A stretch of DNA of 64,000 nt from Mycolicibacterium helvum. Its GTDB lineage: Bacteria; Actinomycetota; Actinomycetes; Mycobacteriales; Mycobacteriaceae. The position numbers were made by a program, and so were the translations under genes. The notes beneath the pieces are model-generated. The model did no database searches. It was not told the origin of the DNA and saw only the letters and a program-made list of their open reading frames with translations. Location: assembly GCF_010731895.1 (NCBI RefSeq), contig NZ_AP022596.1, positions 2,418,001 to 2,482,000 on the forward strand. The letters are read 5' to 3'. The stretch's first letter is position 1, and each line of letters opens with the position of its first letter. Shown one piece after another: positions 53,830 to 61,174 of the stretch.

Positions 53830-53860
53830 CGTGGCCCCCGCCCGCATCACCGTGAATGAG
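53827..53860 (-). repeat. Conserved leader of paralogue 3
   Basis: GGCCCCCGCC, then CATCACCGTGAATGA (plus-strand reading), as in the other copies. Confidence 0.55.
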
Positions 53861-53886
53861 AATTATTGAGGCTGCTGAAGTGGCGA

Positions 53887-55053
53887 TCATGCGGCGCTGG
53901 CCGCGGTCTCAGAGCGCTCGGTTTGCGCTGGGGCAGGGGCCAACTCGGCGACAGTAGCGCTGAAGTTGGAGGCTCGCCAGTTGTCGATGAAATCGTCGAT
54001 CGACATCGTCATCTTCTGCCCGCTCTGTGGCAATGTGCCGTCGTTCAGGTAGACCACGTTGTTGGTGACATCGATCCCGAGCAGCACCACCGGGTGCCCC
54101 ATTGATTGCTGGAGGTTGGGGTAGAAGACCGAGGTGATCGGGCCATTGATTGTCACGATCACCGACTTACCTTGTGCCAGTGCCTTTTCAATGCCGGTAA
54201 ACGCCTGAAATCCCTGGTTGGAGCCGTAGTTCGTGGTGGTCACCTTGATGCCGTGATTCTCCATCAGCGCAAACGCATCGGCGGGATACACGAAGTCGAA
54301 GACGCTCGGGCCCAGATACATCTTGCGGCCAGATTGAACGGTGCTGTTGGTCGCCATCGCCTCGTCCACGATGGAATCTGCAGTCACTGTCTCGCCGGTG
54401 AGCCGAGTGATCACCATGGCCGCTGCCATCAGGTACGAGGTCTCTATCCCCTGGGCGGCCCAAAACTGGGAGTTGGCGGGATTGCCGTAGATGAGGGGTT
54501 TGTTGCTGAACAGGCGCTGCAGGTCGATGCGCAGGTCCAGCAGGCTGTTATTCAAGCCGATGATCTGGTTTTGGACGAGCGTCTCGATCTTCTCGCGCAG
54601 GTCATCGAGGTTGCGCCGCACGGTGCCGAGGCTGTCGGTGATTGTCCGCAGTGCCTGGTCCGGAGTGGGAAGTGCGGGGACACGTTTCGATGCGGCCTGT
54701 TTGGCCGACGCTGTGGGGGCCGCGGTGATGTCATCCGTCGCCGAGACGGCGGGCGCGGTCACCGCAGCCGCCGTCGGCTTGGTGTGAAGCTGGACCACCG
54801 GCGCGGAGTAGTCGCCGCGGGTGCTGACAGCACGGGCCGGCTTGGCCTTGGCCGTCGTGCCTTTGGCGGGTCGGGCCGAGCGAGCCGATGGCGATGCGCT
54901 GCCCGATGCCGAGGAACTGGCGGTCGAAGTGTGTCCGGAGTCGTCAGGCGCGGCGGCCGCTACTGCTGCGCCGGCGCCGGAGGCGATAAGCAAACCCGCG
55001 CCGACGGCGAATCCAAATGCCGTGATTCGCCCAGCGCGTTTGATGGATGTCAC
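53887..55053 (-). CDS. Secreted C39-peptidase-like paralogue 4 (Ser form)
   Basis: A 388-residue paralogue from GTG 55053 (VTSIKRAGRITAFGF); a longer frame upstream crosses the conserved leader and is rejected. It has Ser at the nucleophile position (IETSYLMAAAMVITRL), with His (MGHPVVLLGID) and Asp (VYLNDG) kept. It pairs with copy 2 (shared IYGNPANSQ / IYGNLANAQ). It is the first gene of the array in transcription order. Confidence 0.78.
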   Translation of the reverse strand: MTSIKRAGRITAFGFAVGAGLLIASGAGAAVAAAAPDDSGHTSTASSSASGSASPSARSARPAKGTTAKAKPARAVSTRGDYSAPVVQLHTKPTAAAVTAPAVSATDDITAAPTASAKQAASKRVPALPTPDQALRTITDSLGTVRRNLDDLREKIETLVQNQIIGLNNSLLDLRIDLQRLFSNKPLIYGNPANSQFWAAQGIETSYLMAAAMVITRLTGETVTADSIVDEAMATNSTVQSGRKMYLGPSVFDFVYPADAFALMENHGIKVTTTNYGSNQGFQAFTGIEKALAQGKSVIVTINGPITSVFYPNLQQSMGHPVVLLGIDVTNNVVYLNDGTLPQSGQKMTMSIDDFIDNWRASNFSATVAELAPAPAQTERSETAASAA

Positions 55054-55083
55054 GTCGGCCCCCGCCCACATCACCGCGAATGA
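55051..55083 (-). repeat. Conserved leader of paralogue 4
   Basis: GGCCCCCGCC, then CATCACCGCGAATGA (plus-strand reading), the outermost of the four copies. It may include the main promoter side of the array. Confidence 0.55.
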
Positions 55084-55202
55084 ATTTGTCGGCGCTGACA
55101 ATAGCGACTCACAGCGTGAGTAGTCCAGCTTTCTTTCGGTAGCCACCCGGCGCTGCCACCCGCCGCATGTCGTGTTGTCGACGACGTCGCGGCATCCTCC
55201 GG

Positions 55203-55745
55203 CTACCAGAGATCGCCGACGCGCCAATCACAGATCAAGGGTGATGATCCGCAGAGTTGCTGACGGGTCCCGGCCGTCGGCAGGACGAAGATCCGATCGT
55301 CCGGGTGGTAGGTGTCGACCAGCCCGTCGGGGGTGTCGGCTTGAGTGTGCCCGGCCCACGGTTGCCAGCCCCGGGCAGCGTAGAACGGTGCTGCGCTCTC
55401 GACCGCGTTGAGAGCACCGAGCTGATGCCGGGCCCGGATGATCGCTTCGGCGTGATCCATTACCAGCCGCCCCAGACCGCGGCCTTGCTGGTCGATGTCA
55501 ACGGCGACGCTTTCCACGTAGCCGGTGGTGAGGGACGCACTGCCGTAACGCAGGGTGCGAGTCACCACCGATGCGTGCGCGAGTAGGTCAGCGTTCTCGG
55601 TGATCAGCACGTGCACCCCGTCAACGCCGTGCAGCCAGTCATGGGCGCGGAAACTGTCTCCAAATGCCGCTCGGACCAACGCCTCAGCGGCAGCCATATC
55701 GCGTGCCGTCAACTCGCCGGCCTCGGCGATCACAACGTCCATCAT
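55203..55745 (-). CDS. aac(2')-I: Aminoglycoside 2'-N-acetyltransferase
   Basis: A 180-residue GNAT enzyme collinear with mycobacterial AAC(2')-I as I recall it. Shared features are DWLHGVDGVHVLI, LRYGSASLTTGYVESVAV, the acetyl-CoA loop IDQQGRGLGRLV, and the diagnostic C-terminus CDWRVGDLW. It acetylates the 2'-amine of aminoglycosides such as gentamicin or tobramycin; intrinsic copies occur across the genus. The start is taken at ATG 55745, with the next ATG at 55742 also possible. It lies between the C39-like array and a large regulator gene. Confidence 0.9.
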   Translation of the reverse strand: MMDVVIAEAGELTARDMAAAEALVRAAFGDSFRAHDWLHGVDGVHVLITENADLLAHASVVTRTLRYGSASLTTGYVESVAVDIDQQGRGLGRLVMDHAEAIIRARHQLGALNAVESAAPFYAARGWQPWAGHTQADTPDGLVDTYHPDDRIFVLPTAGTRQQLCGSSPLICDWRVGDLW

Positions 55746-55843
55746 TGAGCCAGAATGCCAGGCCGGCAACACGACTCCCACATCGACGCGCGGCAGCGAG
55801 CAGCCCCAATTTATCGAGACTCAGGCCCGCCGGAAACCTCGCA

Positions 55844-58800
55844 CTAGGCGTGGCGGGCGGCTTCCTGTACCAATTGCACGCGGGAGGACACGGCGAGTTT
55901 GGTGTAGACGTGCGTGAGATGTGACTGAACGGTGCGTGGCGAGATGAACAGGCGCGTCGCAATGTCTTTGTTCGACAGGCCTTCACTGACGAGTCGAACG
56001 ACGTCGAGTTCACTGCGTGTCAACGATTCCCAACCACTGGTCGGCCTCCCTCGGGCACCACGGCCACGCTGCGCGTAACCGATCGCCTCTGCGGTTGACA
56101 GCCCGGCTCCTTCTGACCACGCAGAATCAAACTCGTTCTCGTTCAGCGCATGCCGCGCGGCCGACAGTCCGACGTCATAGGCGGCCTGAACGTACGGAAA
56201 GCGCGCGGCGCCGTGCCGTCGCCGCATACTGTCGGCGGCGCCGAAAAGGCGGACAGCGTGTGCGGGATTGGCGCTGGCGGCCAGAGCTCCCAGGCATTCG
56301 AGGGTTTCCGACAACCGAAGATGCCCGCCGGTACGCTCGGCGACGGCGATGGCTTCGTGGAGATCGCTTTCCGCCTGTTGTGGCTCGCCCTGGGCGATGG
56401 CGACCCGGGCGCGGGCGTTCAGCGCCAGCACCTGGTAACACCCTGGCACGGCCGCGACGGTGTCATCCGCCCAGCGGCGCGCAGCGACGAGATCACCACC
56501 GGCCAGGGCGGCCTCAGCCATCGGCGTCAGGCTCCTGACGAACAGTTCTTTCAACGACGTCCTATGCCGCCAGGCGTCCTCGCACGCTTGCCTGGCCGCT
56601 TCGGCGTCGCCGGCGGCCAGCGCGGCGGTCGCCACGGCAACATACGCAGTGTCCTCATGAAAGCCACCGAGGGTTGCCCCGACGTCCAAGGCAGACTGGG
56701 CCGCCGCGCGGGCCGCCGCGGCATCGCCGGAGAGTGAAAGCGCTTGCGCCCAGGCCATCAGGCCGAAGACCTCCATCGGCCGGTCATCGCCCGCCCGTGC
56801 CTCCTCGACCAGCCGGCGGCCGACCGCGAGGCTTTCGGCCAGCTTGCCCTGCATCGACAGTGCACCGGTCAGGAACGTTCGGCTGTAACGGGACATGAAT
56901 TTGTCGCCGAGCGCATCGGCGAGATCTCGTCCCTGCTCACCAGCCGCCTGCGAAGCGCGTGGATCGCCGACGACGTTGGTGGCGAAACATTGGTAGCTGT
57001 AGACGTGATACAGCGCGGCATGGTCGCCCGTTGCCCGCGCCAGCTGCGCCGCTTCGGTGAAATATTGCGCTGCGAGCTCGGCCTCGTTCAAGGCCAACAG
57101 GCCACACGTCAGCAGCGTGTGGACGACGAGGGCTTGATCGTTGAGCTCGCGTGCCGCGGCGAGCGCTTCTTGCGCGCGTTGCAGGGTGGCCGGCACCGAG
57201 AACCAGACGGCCAAGAGCTCGGCGTTGGCCACTGCCCGTATCCACACTGCGGGAGCAACACTCTGGTCGCGGAAGCGCTCGTCGCCGAGCACAGCGTCAA
57301 ACCCGGCCACACCTTCCCGGAACCGGCCCCGTGTCACCCAAAGCCGTTGCAGCGCCGACACCAACCGCAGCGCAGGCTCGAACGCCGCGCTGTCGCAACT
57401 CCAGGTGTGCGCCGCGCGAAGGTTGTCCATCTCGAGTTCAGCCCAGGGAATCAGCGGCGTTCCGTCGCCACCTGTCTGTGCTTCCAGTGCAGTGGCAGCG
57501 TTGGTGTAGTGGTTTCGGTGGCGGTTGCGTACGGTCTCGGCCTCGCCTGATTCGGCCAGCTTCTCCAGACCGTACTGGCGAACGGTTTCCAATAGCCGAT
57601 ACCGCATCATGCCCTGGACTTCCTCGGCAACCACCAGGGACTTGTCGACAAGAAGTCCGAGTAGGTCGATGAGCTGATAGTGCTCGACGTCTGCGTCAGC
57701 GCCGACGGAGTCAGCGGCGTCCAGATCGAATCCGCCCATGAACACCGCCAGGCGCCGGAACAGTACCCGCTCCGGCTCGGTGAGCATGGTGTGCGACCAG
57801 TCGATTGACGCGCGCAATGTCTGCTGACGACGAACCGCGGTGCGCGCTCCGCCGGCGAGCAACCGGAAGCTGTGGTGCAGGCCGTCGACGATCTGGGTGA
57901 GTGACAGTGTGCGTATTCGCGCCGCGGCCAGCTCGACTGCGAGCGGCATGCCATCGAGCCGGCGGCAGATCTCGGCGATGGTAGACGAATTCTCTTCTGT
58001 GAGGCGAAAATCCGGTCTCGTGCGACGGGCGCGGTCGGCAAACAAATCGACAGCCTCGTCGTTGACCGACAGTGAAGGTACCCGCCAGATCAGCTCGCCG
58101 GCAATGCCGATCGGCTCGCGGCTGGTCGCCAGCACGGTGACACCGGGCCCGGCGTCGAGAAGCTCGACCACGATCTCCGCGCAGGCGTCCAGGAGGTGCT
58201 CGCAATTGTCGAGCACCAGCAGTATCTGGCGGGTTCGGACGAACTTCGACACGGCCTCGATGGTCGAGCGCCCGGGTTGATCGCTCAGACCCAACGTACG
58301 TGCCAGTACGACCGGTACGACAAGGGGATTGGTCACTGGAGCAAGGTCGACGAACCAGGCGCCACCGGTGAAGCCGTCTGCCGCCCGATCTGCGACCCGT
58401 ACCGCCAACCGGGTCTTTCCGACACCGCCGGAGCCGGTCAGGGTGACCAACCTGTTCTCGTTCAGGATCTGCTCGACTTCGCCGATCTGGGAATCGCGAC
58501 CCACGAAACTTGTCAACTGGGCCGGAAGATGGCGTCCGGCAAGCTCGTTGGTGACCCGCAAGGGCGGGAAGTCGCTGCGCAGGTCGGGGTGATTCAGTTG
58601 CACGACCCGTTCCGGGCGCGGTAGGTCGCGCAGCGGGTGCACGCCCAAGTCAGACAACCACACGTCCGGGGGCAGCCGGTCAACGACCAGTTGCTCAGTG
58701 GCGCCGGACAGAACCGTTTGGCCGCCGTGTGCCAAGTCGCGAAGCCGTGCGGCGCGGTTGATGGTGGGTCCCATGTAGTTACCCGTATCGCGCAGCTGCA

Positions 58801-59146
58801 CTTCCCCGGTGTGCAGCCCGATGCGGACGCGGATCGGCAACAACTCAGCCAACTGCAACTGCAAAGCGCACGCGATGGCGTCGCTGGCGCGGGCGAACGC
58901 GACGACGAAGCTGTCGCCCTCGCCCTGCTCGATGGGGCGCACACCACCGTGCGCGGCCACCACATCGTTGACGGTGAGATTGAGCCGTTCCAGTGCGTCC
59001 GACATGGAATCCGATTGGGTTTCCCAAAGCCGGGTCGAGCCTTCGACATCGGCAAGGAGCAGCGTCACGGTTCCGGTTGGAAGTTCCCCCACGCTCTGCT
59101 CGCTCCACGTCAGCAGCGTTTCCGCCGGCAGATCAATTGCGCTCAT
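55844..59146 (-). CDS. Adenylate cyclase-ATPase-LuxR regulator
   Basis: A 1100-residue multidomain regulator. The N-terminal class III cyclase domain has LLLADVEGSTRLWE and GEGDSFVVAF, so both metal aspartates are present. A STAND-type ATPase follows with Walker A TGSGGVGKTRLA and LLVLDNCEHLLD. A long TPR-like helical region then leads to a C-terminal LuxR HTH (TRSELDVVRLVSEGLSNKDI, SPRTVQSHLTHVYTKL). M. tuberculosis has several such proteins (Rv0386-like). ATG 59146 (MSAIDLPAE) is preferred to 59158. Target genes are unknown. Confidence 0.92.
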   Translation of the reverse strand: MSAIDLPAETLLTWSEQSVGELPTGTVTLLLADVEGSTRLWETQSDSMSDALERLNLTVNDVVAAHGGVRPIEQGEGDSFVVAFARASDAIACALQLQLAELLPIRVRIGLHTGEVQLRDTGNYMGPTINRAARLRDLAHGGQTVLSGATEQLVVDRLPPDVWLSDLGVHPLRDLPRPERVVQLNHPDLRSDFPPLRVTNELAGRHLPAQLTSFVGRDSQIGEVEQILNENRLVTLTGSGGVGKTRLAVRVADRAADGFTGGAWFVDLAPVTNPLVVPVVLARTLGLSDQPGRSTIEAVSKFVRTRQILLVLDNCEHLLDACAEIVVELLDAGPGVTVLATSREPIGIAGELIWRVPSLSVNDEAVDLFADRARRTRPDFRLTEENSSTIAEICRRLDGMPLAVELAAARIRTLSLTQIVDGLHHSFRLLAGGARTAVRRQQTLRASIDWSHTMLTEPERVLFRRLAVFMGGFDLDAADSVGADADVEHYQLIDLLGLLVDKSLVVAEEVQGMMRYRLLETVRQYGLEKLAESGEAETVRNRHRNHYTNAATALEAQTGGDGTPLIPWAELEMDNLRAAHTWSCDSAAFEPALRLVSALQRLWVTRGRFREGVAGFDAVLGDERFRDQSVAPAVWIRAVANAELLAVWFSVPATLQRAQEALAAARELNDQALVVHTLLTCGLLALNEAELAAQYFTEAAQLARATGDHAALYHVYSYQCFATNVVGDPRASQAAGEQGRDLADALGDKFMSRYSRTFLTGALSMQGKLAESLAVGRRLVEEARAGDDRPMEVFGLMAWAQALSLSGDAAAARAAAQSALDVGATLGGFHEDTAYVAVATAALAAGDAEAARQACEDAWRHRTSLKELFVRSLTPMAEAALAGGDLVAARRWADDTVAAVPGCYQVLALNARARVAIAQGEPQQAESDLHEAIAVAERTGGHLRLSETLECLGALAASANPAHAVRLFGAADSMRRRHGAARFPYVQAAYDVGLSAARHALNENEFDSAWSEGAGLSTAEAIGYAQRGRGARGRPTSGWESLTRSELDVVRLVSEGLSNKDIATRLFISPRTVQSHLTHVYTKLAVSSRVQLVQEAARHA

Positions 59147-59320
59147 GGTAGCCAGCATCCCGGCGTACCGACTGGCAAAACATCAGCACAAATGCGTAGA
59201 ACACCAACCTGAACCCGCGGATCTACGACCCCTCAACGCCGTTTTCTGCGCATGCTGGCCGATGGTCTGGGCCGGCCCCGCCCCGATAGTCGAGCGATAC
59301 CGACCAAAAGGGAGGCCACC

Positions 59321-60556
59321 ATGACCATCCAGCCCGTCCGCTCGTGCATCAATGTCTTCGACGCGGGCCTGCCCAGCCTGGCCTATGACCATCTGCGCGA
59401 TCCTGATGAAGCGCACCGCGCCATTGCCGAGGCCCGCCGGCAGGCACACATCGCGTTGGGTCCGCACGGGCCGGAAGTCCTGAGCTACGAGCTGGTACGG
59501 ACCGTGTTACGCGACCCGCGCTTCGTCACCGCCACGGGGCTCGGACTCGACGTTCAGGGCATTACCTCTGGCCCGCTGTGGGATAGGGCCACGCAGAACA
59601 TCCTGGGTTTGGACGGCGCCGAGCATCATCGGCTCCGCCGACTGGTCTCCAAGGCTTTCGCACCGCGCAGTGCCGAACGACTGCGTGACGCGATCACCGA
59701 CGCCATCACTGACCTGATCGAGCCGCTCACCCAGGTCGGTCATTGCGACGTTGTGCCCGATATCGCTCGCCGATACCCGACACCGATCATCTGCGCGCTG
59801 CTGGGTGCCCCGCGGCGGGACTGGGAGTTGTTCTCTGACTGGACTGACGAGATCAAGAAGCTCTTCGACTGGAACCTCGCAAACGACGGACCGGCCGTCC
59901 TGGCCGCCTGGCAGGAGCTCGATGCCTACCTGGAGGGCATGCTTGCCGAGCGCCGGCACAATCTGACCGACGATCTGATCTCGGATCTCATCCGCGCCGA
60001 GGATGACGGTGACTGCCTGACGCATAGTGAGCTGCTGATGCTTGCTGCCGCGCTGCTGGTCGCCGGCACCGATACCACTCGCAACCAACTCGCGGCCGCG
60101 GTGCACGCCCTCGGTGACCACCCCGACCAGTGGGAGTTACTGGCCGAGCATCCTGAACTTGCGCTGAACGCGGTGCATGAGGTGATGCGTTACTACCCAG
60201 TCGTCCTGGCCACCATCCGAAGAGCCGCCGAAACGGTTGAACTCGACGGGATCACGATCCCGGCCGGCACGCTGGTGGTCGCCAATTCCGCTGCGGCAAA
60301 CCGAGATCCGGACATGTACGACAATCCGCACCGACTCGACATCGCCCGCGGTGATGCGCCGGCGACGCTGACCTTCGGTGGCGGCGTGCACTACTGCCTG
60401 GGTGCGCATCTCGCGCGCATCGAGCTGGCCGAGGCGCTGCGGGTGATCACCCGGCGGATGCCCAACCCCGTTCTTGGTGGGCCAGTGCGGTGGAACCCCA
60501 TGTCTGGTATCACCGGGCCCGCGGAACTGCGCATGGAATTCACGCCGGGGCACTGA
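59321..60556 (+). CDS. Cytochrome P450
   Basis: A 411-residue soluble P450. The I-helix oxygen-activation motif is AGTDTTRNQ and the K-helix E-x-x-R is HEVMR. The heme loop FGGGVHYCLGAHLAR carries the thiolate cysteine. ATG 59321 has GGAGG 10 nt upstream; longer frames are rejected. Divergent from the LuxR-type regulator with 174 bp between the starts, so it could be one of its targets. The substrate is unknown. Confidence 0.93.
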   Translation: MTIQPVRSCINVFDAGLPSLAYDHLRDPDEAHRAIAEARRQAHIALGPHGPEVLSYELVRTVLRDPRFVTATGLGLDVQGITSGPLWDRATQNILGLDGAEHHRLRRLVSKAFAPRSAERLRDAITDAITDLIEPLTQVGHCDVVPDIARRYPTPIICALLGAPRRDWELFSDWTDEIKKLFDWNLANDGPAVLAAWQELDAYLEGMLAERRHNLTDDLISDLIRAEDDGDCLTHSELLMLAAALLVAGTDTTRNQLAAAVHALGDHPDQWELLAEHPELALNAVHEVMRYYPVVLATIRRAAETVELDGITIPAGTLVVANSAAANRDPDMYDNPHRLDIARGDAPATLTFGGGVHYCLGAHLARIELAEALRVITRRMPNPVLGGPVRWNPMSGITGPAELRMEFTPGH

Positions 60557-60566
60557 TCAGCGCCGC

Positions 60567-61037
60567 TTACAGTGCGATTTTCTGTCTGCTCGCGGTCGGC
60601 AGTTGAGCGACTTTGATTGCCGCAGGACGGGATCGATGCGCCTGTCGACGGTCGTGACGCTGAATCCTGCGGCCGAGGATGCGCAGGTCGCGGTCGGTCA
60701 ACGAGCGATTCCGGTGGACCAGCTGATCGAGCTGTTGCCAGCTCAGCCCGTCGAGGTCGCCGTCGGCGTCGTGGGTGGCGACGACGATGCACCCGGGCAG
60801 CAGAGGCACTGACTTCGCCGTGAAGTTCGTTGTTGCCAAGAACAATTCAGTGGCGCGCTCATTCACCCGGCTCGGACATCCCGGTCGTGACGGGCTGAAC
60901 CAGAAGTCGAACTGGCGGTCGGTACTGGTCAGGCAGTGCAGCTGGTGATCTTGGACGAGTCGATCGATATCGGCCTTGGTGTAGGCACGGGTTTCATAAA
61001 CGGTGCCGCGGGTGCTGAAGTAAAGGACTGTGTTCAT
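60567..61037 (-). CDS. Protein of unknown function
   Basis: A 156-residue protein from ATG 61037 (MNTVLYFSTRGTVYETRAYT). It has a mixed alpha/beta N-terminal half with HCLTSTDRQFDFWFSPS and ELFLATTNFTAK, and an Arg-rich tail (LRILGRRIQRHDRRQAHR). No membrane segment or known motif is visible. I do not recognise the family. It converges on the P450 gene. Confidence 0.6.
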   Translation of the reverse strand: MNTVLYFSTRGTVYETRAYTKADIDRLVQDHQLHCLTSTDRQFDFWFSPSRPGCPSRVNERATELFLATTNFTAKSVPLLPGCIVVATHDADGDLDGLSWQQLDQLVHRNRSLTDRDLRILGRRIQRHDRRQAHRSRPAAIKVAQLPTASRQKIAL

Positions 61038-61174
61038 GGTGGTAATCCATTCGGCTCTTTCTCCGCTGGTCAGGAAGGTGTCGAACCATCGGCACCTGTT
61101 ACTAAAGTTACCCATGTTGCGGATGGGATAAACCGTGATATCGGTATGGAAACGATGTGTTGTGGCTGACAGTC

